Shown: positions 11,401-21,480 of the stretch, in pieces | Layout: the number at the start of each line of letters is the position of its first letter | Position numbering within the stretch: the first letter of the stretch is position 1 | Assembly: GCA_002077045.2 (NCBI GenBank) | Contig: KZ111161.1 | Span: forward strand, 631,834-685,264 | Direction: 5' to 3' | Origin: Rachicladosporium sp. CCFEE 5018 | Taxonomy: Eukaryota > Ascomycota > Dothideomycetes > Cladosporiales > Cladosporiaceae | Length of the DNA stretch: 53,431 nt | Notes under the pieces: generated by a model | Told to the model about the DNA's origin: nothing | Seen by the model: only the letters and a program-made list of their open reading frames with translations | The model's database searches: none | Program-made: the position numbers and the translations under genes

Positions 11401-11522
11401 TGGAGAAGGACATCAGCGCTAGTGTCGTGGTGATGCAGGCAAGGGCCAACCCGATACGGAGAGGTCATAGTGGCAATGGGACGAGGTTTGCGGAGGCGCT
11501 GCCGCCGTTTGAGAGTGCATAG
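8420..11522 (+). CDS. KHA1: Kha1-type K+(Na+)/H+ antiporter, CPA2 family
   Basis: Eight exons give 892 residues, close to yeast Kha1: 8420-8507, 8582-8616, 8675-9079, 9130-9462, 9545-9955, 10010-10242, 10297-10543 and 10596-11522. Six of the seven introns (50-82 bp) have clear CTGAC/CTGAT branch sites, and all phases agree. The N-terminal half is a Na+/H+ exchanger domain: FIIQACVILC, RVVGEVLGGILLGPSVFGRI, LILFLFIIGLEVDLR, SITAFPVLCRIL, ASDVGDDVVGWVLLA (with the conserved Asp pair) and GVHPIFGAFLAGLIMPHE, about twelve membrane segments. The C-terminal half is soluble, with two stretches like nucleotide-binding/universal-stress folds, including GGDLIILGRN near the end. By family knowledge it exchanges K+ for H+ in endomembranes and affects pH and cation homeostasis. 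Its stop is 58 bases from the stop of the opposing HET gene. Second copy at 21481-24583. Confidence 0.92.
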
Positions 11523-11580
11523 ACAGGGTAAGTACAAGCTCATACTTAGCGATTTAGAGCATGGCGGCATTCTTTGCTGC

Positions 11581-13722
11581 TTATCGAATTACGATCTCCT
11601 CGAAAGTCCTCTCTTGGGTGAGCACTTCACCTCTCATGTAGCCGTGTACATAAGCCTCGCCCACAAACGTGAAAGTCTTGCGCGAGTCCCTGTCGTCCAG
11701 CCCAGATATTGGCCGCAGCACGTAGCCCATCTTGCCCCCCTCCAAGAACCACACCTGATCGCCCTTCCGGCTGGAAACGGGCACCAAGCCTACTATGCCA
11801 GACTCCGTGACCATGAGCCGTCGACGTGCGTATACGCGGCCGGCCGCCAGCGCAATCATAGCAGACGGTCCAGCGACTTCCTTTGCTTCCGCAAATGGCA
11901 GAGCCCTGGTCATGATGAGCCGCCAACGCTCTGCGAAAGCTGCGAGCTCGGTCGTGCTCGGAATGGCTGCCTCAGCTGCAGGGGCCAGAGCCCGCAGCTC
12001 GTCGAAGTTTGCATACGCACTCCAAGTCGCGTCCGAGAGGGGTTCGATGTCGTCCTTGAGCCTATCACCATGATGCACGATCGCGATCTTGAGTTCAAGA
12101 ATGCGTCTGAAGCCCGCTGCTGCGTCTGCGCTCGGCGGGCTTGTCGTGCCGTCGTTGTCGGCAATTAGAGTGCGCCAGAGGACCTCGGCCCGACCGTCGC
12201 CGTAGTGACCCATTCGCATGATGCAGAAGTCTATGAGTGGAACGAAAGCGTCTCGGTTGAACATCTCGTCAAGAGTGTTCGCGGGCATCGCCTGGATGGT
12301 GTCGAAGTAGCAGCCCGTAAGGGTCAAGCTGCCAGTGCGACGATCGACCAGACATCGCTTGTTCCGACCTGGCAGCGGATTGAAGTTGACGCCGGGGATC
12401 TCGTTGAAAGGGGAATGAGTTGTGAGGGCATAGTCAGGTACCCATGAGAGAAGGCCTTGGGTCTTCGTTGCACAGCGGTCTTCAACTTCGGACAGAAGAT
12501 ACAGATCAGACGAGTGTGCGATTATCAATGCTGTCGTCTCGTTGTAGACTGTCTGCACTAAGACGGTATAGTTTGGATCTGGCAGATCGACATTGTATAG
12601 CGCGAGAGCCTGCCGTACCATGGCTAGAGGTGCAAAGACCTTATCTCGAAGATCAGACGCGGCGAACGGTCGCGTGCTGATGATGAATTGCGCCAGGAAG
12701 TCAAACGCTTGAGCTTGACCGACCGTTGAAGGAGGCAGTGTAGGGAACACTGACGAGGGTAAACTAATCGCACTTCCCAATGAAGGCGGTGCATGCTCTA
12801 GTCGGCAGACAGCGCGCAGACTAGCGAAATGAAGGCCCTGATAGCCGTAGGGGACGCGGTAGCCAGTAGGGTCGATCACGTGCATCATTCCGAATGCCCA
12901 CCCCGAGGCCTGAAGAAAGACGCATGTCTGTACGACATCATCCCACGCCACGACTCTGTCGCCGATGATGACCACGATGTTCTTCGCAAGTGCGGCTTCT
13001 TGCACTATCCAGGCTCGGTTAAACCACTGTCGATCAAGAAGGGCCATAAGTCCACGCCAGGTCTTGAAGGACTGTGCTTTCATGTCTAGCATCGTATACA
13101 TGGCTGGATCATCCAGGGCATACTGAGAGAAGTTCTTGGACCAGACCTTGCCACCATTTGCCATGTATGCACGTAGTTGTTTCGCAATAAGTACCAGCAG
13201 ATCAACAGCATACTCCGATGCGTCTTCGACTTCCGGCGCAAGTGGATTGCGACCATTATCCGACCCGTCTCCCTGACGGTCCCACTCCCAGCCAAGCCAA
13301 GCCATGACCATGTCAGCTTTGCTGTAGATGGCGCCCATACCCTTGACCTGCTGCGTCCGCTCGACGTCGTTGGTCTGGTCGATGCAGATCGCATCCACCC
13401 AGATCCAGCCATCGGGACGGCTTGATCCAGCACGAAGGCGACGGAGGAATCCAAGGAGATTCTTGGTGATGCGGATAAGCTGTCCGTTGACGAAGACGCT
13501 ATGCAGCTCTGGATTGCCCCATACATAGCTAAGACAACGGAATGGCGGCGCTGTATCCAATTTGAACGTCTGCATATTCATTGAGATTGGAACACTCCAA
13601 TTACCTTTCGTCTTGTCCTCGGGGCGACTGTTGTTGATCTGAAGTAAACGTATGTTGAACGGATCGATTCCCAGTCGCAGATTCTTGTATAGCCTTGACT
13701 TTTCTCCTGACGTCGGAGACAT
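11581..13722 (-). CDS. HET-domain (heterokaryon incompatibility) protein
   Basis: An uninterrupted 713-codon frame from ATG 13722. The HET domain begins near residue 60 with FRCLSYVWGNP and continues through GWIWVDAICIDQTN (105-118), ERTQQVKGMGAIYSKAD (121-137), MAWLG (140-144) and, about 100 residues later, FNRAWIVQEAALAK. These are the standard HET blocks. The longer C-terminal part carries the usual divergent, mostly helical region with no further domain that I can name. Proteins of this family mediate non-self recognition and cell death in hyphal fusion, though most genomic members have no known role. I see no NACHT, ankyrin or WD repeat partner domain and no neighbour that suggests a partner. 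The 3' end faces KHA1 at 58 bases, so the two transcripts probably overlap. Second copy at 24642-26783. Confidence 0.93.
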   Translation of the reverse strand: MSPTSGEKSRLYKNLRLGIDPFNIRLLQINNSRPEDKTKGNWSVPISMNMQTFKLDTAPPFRCLSYVWGNPELHSVFVNGQLIRITKNLLGFLRRLRAGSSRPDGWIWVDAICIDQTNDVERTQQVKGMGAIYSKADMVMAWLGWEWDRQGDGSDNGRNPLAPEVEDASEYAVDLLVLIAKQLRAYMANGGKVWSKNFSQYALDDPAMYTMLDMKAQSFKTWRGLMALLDRQWFNRAWIVQEAALAKNIVVIIGDRVVAWDDVVQTCVFLQASGWAFGMMHVIDPTGYRVPYGYQGLHFASLRAVCRLEHAPPSLGSAISLPSSVFPTLPPSTVGQAQAFDFLAQFIISTRPFAASDLRDKVFAPLAMVRQALALYNVDLPDPNYTVLVQTVYNETTALIIAHSSDLYLLSEVEDRCATKTQGLLSWVPDYALTTHSPFNEIPGVNFNPLPGRNKRCLVDRRTGSLTLTGCYFDTIQAMPANTLDEMFNRDAFVPLIDFCIMRMGHYGDGRAEVLWRTLIADNDGTTSPPSADAAAGFRRILELKIAIVHHGDRLKDDIEPLSDATWSAYANFDELRALAPAAEAAIPSTTELAAFAERWRLIMTRALPFAEAKEVAGPSAMIALAAGRVYARRRLMVTESGIVGLVPVSSRKGDQVWFLEGGKMGYVLRPISGLDDRDSRKTFTFVGEAYVHGYMRGEVLTQERTFEEIVIR

Positions 13723-14319
13723 GATTGCAGAAGTGAGGAGTTTGTTGCAGGAGACGCGAGAAAATGCTCTGTGGAGCTTGCGGGTGCTTCAGCTATGATC
13801 GGATGGTACGAGATAGCCGATACCTATGTCCGACGCCTTCCAAAGTCCTACTCGAAAGCGTGTGTTCACAACATTGATCAGTGAAGGAAGCTTATAGGTT
13901 GACCCACCTTGCGCTTCCGAGTCGCAAGTACAGTAGTACGTGCGGAGTGCAAACATGACACTGTGTCTGTCATGTTGAAACGCTGAGGATGGCTTGCAGC
14001 GTGTCGTTGGGTGCATGGGCCTCGGCGACGCCTGCCAACGCCATTTCCTTGGCATGCACGTCCCAGGCGTCCGCTCTTTCAGAAATTCTGAAGGCTACTC
14101 GTGCAGTAATCGATGGCGCCAGGACTGTGGGCCCGTAGTAGCATCACCGTAGAGAGAGGCGCCCGTAATCCGCCTCACGTCGATCGTTTGGCGTTGCCTC
14201 TTATCGCCACTATATCTGGCAGAGACGACGTCGCGGCATACTCGTTTGCAGTACAAGAGACCTTGCGAATCTTGTAAGAACAGAGGTCGCAGAGATTTGC
14301 TCCCCATGCACGTCTCACT
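13723..14319. other. Intergenic region between HET gene and stn1
   Basis: About 600 bases holding the HET promoter and the stn1 3' end. Short frames such as 13789-14055 (-) and 14095-14307 (-) have no recognisable content. Repeated at 26784-27380. Confidence 0.4.
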
Positions 14320-15184
14320 TCAGGGCTTCTTCACCGGCTGCTCCCAAGGAGCTCTGATGATCTCACTTCCAGCAAGTGCACCAGCATTGAGGACCGCACT
14401 CTGCTGCTTATCGAGTACGTCCTGCTTCGCTTTATCGCGTGCCTCACGTACCAGCAGTTTGGCATCCGCTCGACGTTCGTGTCTTACCTTGTCCCGGGCT
14501 CTCTGCTGTACCGCCGCAGCTTTAGCATCAGCTTTCGCTTGCTGCTCGGCAGTAAAGACCCAAGGCTTCGACAGTACGTCGCGCCGATGCTTCGCAAGTC
14601 GAGACCAGAAACGCACTTCCTCATCGGTAGAGTCGACCAAGAAGAGTCGTTTGAGCTCGATCTGACGCTCGCGGAATTTCGTGATGGTTCCCTTGACGCG
14701 TACTACTGAGCCGACTCGCACCGGTCGTTTCTCTAGATACAAGCTTGCAATACTCATGTCGACTCCAACTTTAACATTGTCGATCATTGTCTCTGGCGTG
14801 TCTCCGAATGCACCATTGACTCCGCCAGATTGACGTGGGATCTTGACCTCAATCGTGCAGCCGCTGCCGTCGTCCAGCTCCAGGATGGCGTACTTGTCAG
14901 CGCCTTTCGCTGGAGCGAGTCCAAAGCCAACGACTAGTCCACACAGGTAGGCATATTGAATCGGGTGATTAAGCATAAAGTAGAGGTCCTGCCCTGTGAG
15001 ACTTTAGCGATCTTTCTCGTCAATGATGGGCATTCGCCACCTTCATACCTTCGAACCCAGGCTCCTCTCTCAACGCGAAGACATCTTTGGCGGTGAGAAG
15101 ATTCCACACAGACCATGTAGGAGACTCATCAAAGTACTTTCTGGCATATGGCTGGCCGATGTGCGCCGGCCCAGCATCCGTCAT
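14320..15184 (-). CDS. stn1: Stn1-like telomere-capping protein (CST complex, OB fold)
   Basis: Two exons, 15184-15049 and 14993-14320, give 269 residues. Exon 1 starts ATG ACG GAT GCT and reads through SPTWSVWNLLTAKDVFAL and EEPGFEG, and the 55-bp intron is GTATGA..CACAG. The join yields EPGFEGQDLYFMLNHPIQY, the signature N-terminus of fungal Stn1 (W/K-rich strand, then Y-F-x-LNHPI). The OB fold follows, roughly residues 55-150: YLCGLVVGF, YAILELDDGSGCTIEVKIP, VRVGSVVRVKGTITKFRERQ, IELKRLFLVDSTDEEVRFW. A basic, Ala/Lys/Arg-rich helical tail (about residues 165-240) ends the protein; no winged-helix domain is evident, so it is a short form. Stn1 works with Ten1 (and Ctc1/Cdc13) to cap telomeres and help fill in the lagging strand. 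A CACGTG E-box sits at 15251-15256, 67 bases upstream. Second copy at 27381-28245. Confidence 0.85.
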
Positions 15185-15834
15185 GTCATGGGAAGTCGAT
15201 GATGGTCAGTGATCGTTGTACAGTGCTACTACGCGACTTGCACGCGCGGTCACGTGCACCGTTGACCTTCTCGCTTGTGCAAGCTCCTCCAAAGCTTATC
15301 ATTGATTGCGGGCATTGGCGGGGCAACTGCGAACAGCTCGGACGACGCTTTATGAGATGAGGACGACGAACAGGATCTTCGTTGGGCGTCGTAAGGCGAT
15401 CGATGAGAGCGCATTAAAGATTACAAGTGCTGGGGTAAGGATCCACGAGGAGCTACGATACGGTCGCGATCTCTCACAGGCGTCAGATGTGCCCAGGTAA
15501 GCGCAAACAAATGCTGCAACCATGAGGCTGGGGTGGACTTCGAGGATACAACCTTGATTGCCATGCCGCTATGGCGCACTTGTCCGGCCAGAATCTCACG
15601 GCGCTCTTCCTTCTCTACCTCTCTCATATCCATTGCCATCTACTGTTTTCCATTCCACCACTTCGCTCATTGACTTCTACTGCGCAACGAAGCTGACCTT
15701 GAGCGACCGATCATAGTGCATATGCCATAGCGCAAGCCGGACACTAGGGCTGCACATCAAACAAGCATTGCGAGACGAGCTTCATGCTCTAGCTAGATCG
15801 TCTTACCACATCTCTATGAGACTGCGAGTCTAGG
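15185..15834. other. Divergent intergenic region (stn1 / secreted protein)
   Basis: About 650 bases form the shared upstream region of stn1 (-) and the secreted-protein gene (+). It contains TCACGTGCAC at 15250-15259, a consensus E-box for bHLH regulators. The small frames at 15306-15500 and 15421-15639 are not supported. Repeated at 28246-28895. Confidence 0.4.
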
Positions 15835-16563
15835 ATGGCACCTCGCCTATCACTCGCAGCCTTGCCCGCTGGTCTCGTGACTCTTATGCTTCTCTCCGCG
15901 CAATGCGCCGCCCAGACATATGTCTCTGGGACCTTTCAGGCCGCAGTCTGGGCGCAAGGCGGTCAACTACAAAGCGCAGCACAAGTCCAATGTCCTGCGG
16001 GCTATCCAACATCTTGCGGCTCAATAGGTGAACCAGACTAGTACGCCCCTCGACGACTGTCCAGCATTGAAGCGTTGCGCTAATCTCATCTACCCAGCTG
16101 TTGTCCCTCCTCCTTCACCTGCGCCTACACAACGAACAAAGTAGTTGGCTGCTGTCCATCAGGCCAAACCTGCAGCGGGTCCATAGGTGGCTCAGGCGGC
16201 TACCAGCCCTCCTCCTGGTACTCGTCTACCTGTGTCGCTCCCACAACCTACCAAACCTACTACACCCCACCCGCGACAACGACGAATTATGGCGGCGTGA
16301 TAGTGGGCGGCGCCGCGGCGACGACAGTGTATCAGTACCCGACTACGACGCACCCGGCGACGACGGTGATATATGCTGGGAACTTCTGCACAACCATAAC
16401 TGCTGTTGGACCGAACCTGCCTACGACTGCTGGAGTGGCGTGTGGAGTTGCGCTTATCGTTGCGCCGAGTGAAGGGAGGAGGGAGGGAGTGGGATGGAGC
16501 GTACTCGGAGTGGTATTGGGGATGCAAGCACTTGGGGGATTGGTTCTGGGATGGCGGAGATGA
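15835..16563 (+). CDS. Cysteine-rich secreted or membrane-anchored protein
   Basis: Two exons, 15835-16040 and 16098-16563, encode 223 residues; the 57-bp intron is TA|GTACGC..CCCAG|C, with a GCTAATC branch site. A signal peptide is clear (MAPRLSLAALPAGLV then a Leu/Met core, likely cut around AQCAA-QTYV). The mature N-terminus carries eight cysteines at 53, 61, 70, 71, 77, 87, 88 and 94, with two CCPS-type pairs (YCCPSSFTC and GCCPSGQTC), suggesting a disulfide-rich module. Then comes a Thr/Tyr/Pro-rich stretch (TTYQTYYTPPATTTNY), likely O-glycosylated, and a C-terminal hydrophobic helix (WSVLGVVLGMQALGGLVLGW) ending in RR. This suggests a cell-surface protein held by a GPI anchor or a single membrane span; the terminal RR fits the latter slightly better. 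Function unknown. Second copy at 28896-29624. Confidence 0.78.
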
Positions 16564-17064
16564 GGAGAACATGACGTTGTGTTCCCGGCGTTTGGGAGGT
16601 GTTTGGATGAGTTTTGGGATCGGTGGATGACTTGATGTGGTTTGAGATACACCATGGGCGAATGTACGGATCACGGCTGGAGATAATGTACAAATGTTGC
16701 AATACGTTGTTTGGCGCACTCATCGGTGCCTTGTACTCTGCAAGGGATCATGGAGGTACCGTTAGGAGTGACATGCTGGTCGCACCACAATCCGACGACC
16801 GTAGTCTGTCGGAGAGTCTTTCTTGGAAAGTCCTATTGAGTAGCCTCGGCACCCTTTGAATGTGTGTGTACTGATCGATTGCCCGGTGCCTTGGACAATG
16901 TTCATTCCAAGGTTCTGCCAATATGGGATCTGCATGGCGTCCTTGATCTGAGACTATGACGTTTCAACATGGTTTGCTCTCACGCGTCGTTAACCGACTC
17001 GAGACCGACGTGACCATTAGCCTTTGAAAGACAAGAATGCTTTGCTAACACCGCGCCCACGATC
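16564..17064. other. Intergenic region upstream of MCU
   Basis: About 500 bases between two plus-strand genes. No clear TATA box or repeat is seen; opposing small frames lack support. Repeated at 29625-30125. Confidence 0.4.
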
Positions 17065-18633
17065 ATGGAGTCCGTCATCTCCCGCCTTATCGTCCAGTCC
17101 GCTCCGCGCGCGAGGAGGCGGTCTGCCGCCATCCTTTCTGACCATCGAAAGCTTGCCTTCACCACATTCCGGGCTCGATCAATCGAACAGCCCAACAAGA
17201 ATCCGTTTGGTGTTCCGGGTAACGCAGCAGCGTCCTACGCGCAGCCCGCGGCAAATGTCTCCCAGAATGTCTACAGCGAGGAGAAAGACCACTTCGCACG
17301 CGTGGAAGCGCAATCGAAAGCAAAGCAACGCACTTCACCGTGGATGCGCGAAGGCTCAGACGTCCCGCCAGTCCGTCGAAAGCGCAGCGCTGGCGCGATG
17401 ACCAAGGGCAAACTCCTCACGACTCCGTCGCGCATGCTGAAGTTTATCCTGCCACTGAGCACCAGGGACGGGAACTCGGATCGCAAGGATGTCGAGCCTT
17501 TGGCGTTGCTAGTGCATCCTCAGCAGCCACTTAGCTATCTCGAACGGCTCGTGCAGAGCGAGCTGCCGGTCATGGAGGACGGACGAGCGCCGAGCGTGAC
17601 GTTCAGGGCCGAGGACAGTGGTGAGAGCGAGGGCAAGAAGGCAGTGGAGCAGGATGAAGAAGCCGAGAAAGAGGATGAGGAGTCGCAGGAGCAGGAGGAA
17701 GATCTGGCCGAGGGCGCGGAGAGCATGAAGATTGACGGCAAAGTCGTGAAGATGGGCAAGATCAGTGCAGCGACGAAGGGAGACGAAGAAGTGCCAGCGC
17801 ATGGACACGTGAACGCTGCTCAGCCGGGTTCTAACGCTGCGAAAGCTATAGAGCAGAGTCAGGAGGACAAGGACCCAGCACACGCGAACTTCGTACGATG
17901 GTCGCCTAGCACGGAAATTGGAGACTTCATCCGTGATGCTGCGAGGGGAAAGGAGTTCGCTGTAGACATTCAAAACTCACCGCCGATATATGTAGGTGTG
18001 CCGAGCTTCGCTGACAGGACGTACTACTTGCGGATGCGGCTGCGGAAGACTGCTACGCGAATTTCAGCTATGGCGGATGTGAAGAAGCAAAGTGACGACC
18101 TTGCGCAGAAAGCAGCCAAAAGGGTGGCACAGGGTGGATTTGCGGGCTTGATAGGATGGTGGGGTGTTGGTGAGCACACTTGACTATCTCCATGCTTCCT
18201 TGGTGGGATCTGCTAATACATTTGCCCAGTCTACTACCTAACATTCAAGACCGACCTTGGCTGGGACGTCATGGAGCCAGTGACCTACCTCGTCGGTCTT
18301 TCGGGTCTGATAGGTGGCTACATGTGGTTTCTCTACCACAACCGCGAAGTCTCCTACCGCAGCGCCATGAACTTCACCGTCTCGCGGCGCCAGTCGCAAT
18401 TGTATGAACAGAAGGGATTTGATCTGGCGAAGTGGGAGATGCTGGTAGAGGAAGGGAACCGCTTGCGGAGAGAGATCAAGTTGGTCGCGGAGGAGTATGA
18501 TGTGGAGTGGGATGAGACGAGGGATGAGGGGGATGAGAAGGTGCGAGAGGCGCTGCGTAAGGAGAGGCAGAAGAAGGGAGGGAAGGATGGGAAGGGCAAG
18601 GACAAGAAGAAGGAGGATGAAGAGGACGATTGA
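17065..18633 (+). CDS. MCU: Mitochondrial calcium uniporter (MCU) pore subunit
   Basis: Two exons, 17065-18169 and 18230-18633, give 502 residues. The 60-bp intron is G|GTGAGC..TTTGCCCAG with a textbook TGCTAATAC branch site, and splicing restores WWGVVYYLTFKTDLGWDV. The diagnostic pore motif WDVMEP (the family's WDIME signature) falls at about residues 380-385, with its acidic pair Asp381/Glu384 intact. It is flanked by TM1 (about 355-375) and TM2 (YLVGLSGLIGGYMWFLYHNR). The N-terminus is basic and Ser/Arg-rich, as for a mitochondrial targeting signal. A matrix domain precedes the pore (LLVHPQQPLSYLERLVQSEL) and contains an unusually acidic insert at about 192-217. The C-terminus is a charged coiled coil ending in a Lys/Glu/Asp-rich tail. 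Fungal MCU conducts Ca2+ into the matrix and, by family knowledge, does not need EMRE. Second copy 30126-31694 differs only silently. Confidence 0.93.
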
Positions 18634-19096
18634 AGGATTGCGTCGGTGTGTATAGCGCGAATGCGGTTGTCTTTGGCATAGCGGCGAGATACCCTTCAGA
18701 TGTTGCAATTCGATCTATACGTATATCTCGTCAACTCAAATATCGAAGCTCATGGAACTCCATGATTTGAGTAGGTGCGCGACAAATCGTACTTGCCCGC
18801 CGTGATGTCGCTGCTGCCTCGGGGTGGACATCATGCGGCCTCATCATCATCACAGTCCCATTGTCCGTGTGCGACCTCTCAAACGCCGGCTGTCGCACGA
18901 CAACGCTCGGCGGCCGGTCTGGGTACATGCAGGTGTCGCTCTTCACATCCACAGTCGCACACGAGCGGTCAGTCGGCGTCGTTGACAGCCGCAATGTCGC
19001 GCCTGTTACCACTCGGGTTGCCAGTCGACAGATACAGCGTCAGGGCCAGAACTCGGCCGGCAGTCGTCGTAGACTTCTTTGACATACAGTACCGGA
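18634..19096. other. MCU downstream region up to the first gap
   Basis: Non-coding sequence after MCU, cut by the gap. About 440 bases of it occur three times in the window: here, at 31710-32151 and at 40108-40549. This copy differs from the other two at several bases and has 6 extra bases near 18645; the other two agree with each other. Confidence 0.6.
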
Positions 19097-19196
19097 NNNN
19101 NNNNNNNNNNNNNNNNNNNNNNNNNNNNNNNNNNNNNNNNNNNNNNNNNNNNNNNNNNNNNNNNNNNNNNNNNNNNNNNNNNNNNNNNNNNNNNNN
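19097..19196. other. Assembly gap (100 N)
   Basis: Exactly 100 N, the conventional length for a gap of unknown size. The sequence on its left continues at 32152 and the sequence on its right begins at the equivalent of 6136, so the true gap size is negative (an overlap). Confidence 0.99.
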
Positions 19197-19514
19197 ACTG
19201 GCAGGAGCAAGCCTGCAACTCAGCCCCAACTATAATTAACGAAGGCACGAACATCTACGCGTGGCTAGATGCCGACGTACAGGTAGGCCGTCTCGGCAAT
19301 CCTTCACTGCCTCTTCTCTACCGTTAAGCGTTTCTTCACCTCGATCTCAAGCTTATTGGCGTTTCGGTCCCTGCGTTTGCACTTACTCATCTCCGTGCTT
19401 ACCTGTTCTTGAGTTGATCGCTCCTGCCTGGTTGGAGTGAGTGCTCACATCATCGCCAACTCGCTTGCTGGATCGAGACTTCACACTGCTGGTCTTGTCA
19501 TCGCATACGTCGCC

Positions 19515-20193
19515 ATGCCGCCAAATATGACCAAAACCGCACACGCATTCGACATCGAGGAGTCAAGAACATCATACACAGGCGGCGGTCAGTTCCCAGA
19601 AGATCTTCCACCACGACCTGGTCCTCCCCCAGCGGCTACAGCAACATGGAAGCAACGCACCAGCCGACTATGGAAGCTGTCGCTCTCTTCCTACAGCCTG
19701 GTCCACACGCCTGATGGAGCAGCTCGAGTACGGCATATCGTCATGATTCTGATCCTGGGCTTACGGACAGCGATGAGCGTGCTCAGCGTTCTCTCGGCTG
19801 TGTGGAAGGGCAACATCGCTGGCATAGTCATCTACAGCTTGCTAGCAGCCTTGAGCTTTTGGTTTACAGCGACATGCATAGCCATCATTGGTGACGCTGC
19901 AGGAGACCGGAGAGTCACGGGAAGAGTGGTGGTGAGTAGCAAAAGGTCGACTGGATTACGGCTGCAAATGCTGACGATCATTGCAGAAACGATGGCACTT
20001 CGACGCTTTCCTGGGATTCTGTCTCGTGATTCACGCTGTCTTCATCGTGCTGTTCTTCGTTGCTCTCGGTGGGTTGGGTCTGGAGCTGGCAGGCATTGGG
20101 ATGTGGTTGGCTATACTCGGAGTAGCATGGGTAGCAGGGTGGGAGCCAGAATTTCCGGCGTATCAACGAGCATGGCCAGGCAACCAAGCATGA
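19515..20193 (+). CDS. Small multi-span membrane protein, second copy
   Basis: Exons 19515-19931 and 19987-20193, 207 residues. Identical to the gene at 6454-7132 except G to A at 19524, which changes residue 4 from Asp to Asn (MPPNM). Most likely the same locus represented twice. Confidence 0.68.
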
Positions 20194-21480
20194 GAGGGGC
20201 GTTCGGGACCTGGGCTGCATTTGAGCAGGACGAAGGTATAGATGACTAGGAAGGCGATCTATCAAGCGTCGAATGAACGAAGGCAGCGAATAAGCTGCGA
20301 AAAGACGATGATACCCAATCGCGCCCATGAGGCTGTCCTGACACAGCAGCTGTGTTGATGCTTCGTGTCACGATAGCGAGCCAGCGGGCATCATCGCCGA
20401 TGCTATAAGCCTGAGGTAACTGCGAAAGCACGCCATCGACATGATCACCAGGAAGAGCCCGATGTATCACGTATCTTTGTAGACAATGTCGAATGGTCGA
20501 AGGCCTAGCCACTTCATCGCCAAAGTCCCCACACTCTTTCCTCCGATTGGCACGCTAATGCCATGACCCCAGCTCACCTGGCTTATTGTTGCCAAAACCT
20601 TCCGTGCTTATCTCGACTGCAGCCGCCCGAGATGCGTTGGTCCATGCATGAGATCCTTCGCGCGTAGCAAAACCTCCTTGTGGTATGGTACACACCGGTG
20701 AACACTCCTGTCATGTGTGCGCGGATAGGTGAACTTCCGCATGTAACGAGCGACCGCAGGAGGCTGTTTGCAGCGTGGCGGAGATTGAGTTCCAGTGGAC
20801 GGACAAGCTCGCTATCAACGCGTGAACACGCTTCTCTGACACATTGAAAGGGCATTCCTTAGCAGCACATATCGCCCAAGAGGTCACTAAATTCGTTCGA
20901 TCACCGTGCACCACTTGTCGCGAAGGCGACGAAGTCATGGATCCCATTGTGACCTCCGGGAGCCTCCCCAAACGGCCACCGCACTCGCATTACATCTTCA
21001 AACGCCCCCCGAACCGTCCTTCCAGGATCCTAATCCTTCGGGCTGCCACTTCATCGAAACCCCCCAATCGCTACACAAGAGCTGCGGGCGGCGTGCTGCC
21101 ACCAACCGAGGCCTTGTGTTGTAACTCTCCTTGGCAAATGAGCACTTTGTCAGAGGTCCTCGGCTGCTAAGATTAGCTTGTCCTGAGGCTGAGCCTCTTG
21201 TAGGAAAGGACGATCCCTTCATCTGGCCGTTTAGGGAGATGCGGTTAGATTGTGCTTTCCCGGCCTTGGCAGTGCTGTGCGTACTTTCAGCCCTAGGTGA
21301 GCTACACGTCGGTAGGGATTTAGCAGCCCGGGCTTCTTTCTTGGGTTGCCGTGTCTTGTTCTGTTGCTTCTCGGCAGTCGAGAGCTGGTAGGCGATCACT
21401 TATTCCTTTCTTTGCGCTCTGAACTCAGCTTTCGAGGACGCAGCACTCATCGACGAGCGTGGACTGATCGATCGCGGACC

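Larger units (their letters stand above)
6136..19096. repeat. Left member of duplicated segment 1 (contig 1 tail)
   Basis: This 12,961-base segment matches 19197-32151 in the same orientation, with offset 13061 up to about 18645 and 13055 after a 6-base indel. It ends exactly at the 100-N gap, and its partner starts exactly after it. Such geometry is expected when two overlapping contigs are scaffolded without merging. Differences noticed: 6309 A/C, 6463 G/A, 18166 T/A, 18522 G/A, 18544 C/A, a 6-base indel near 18645, and several substitutions near 18754-18996. Confidence 0.97.

Noticed and set aside
11470..12168. Plus-strand frame of 232 codons across the KHA1/HET junction
   Set aside because: Overlaps the confident C-terminal ends of both genes and lacks any domain.
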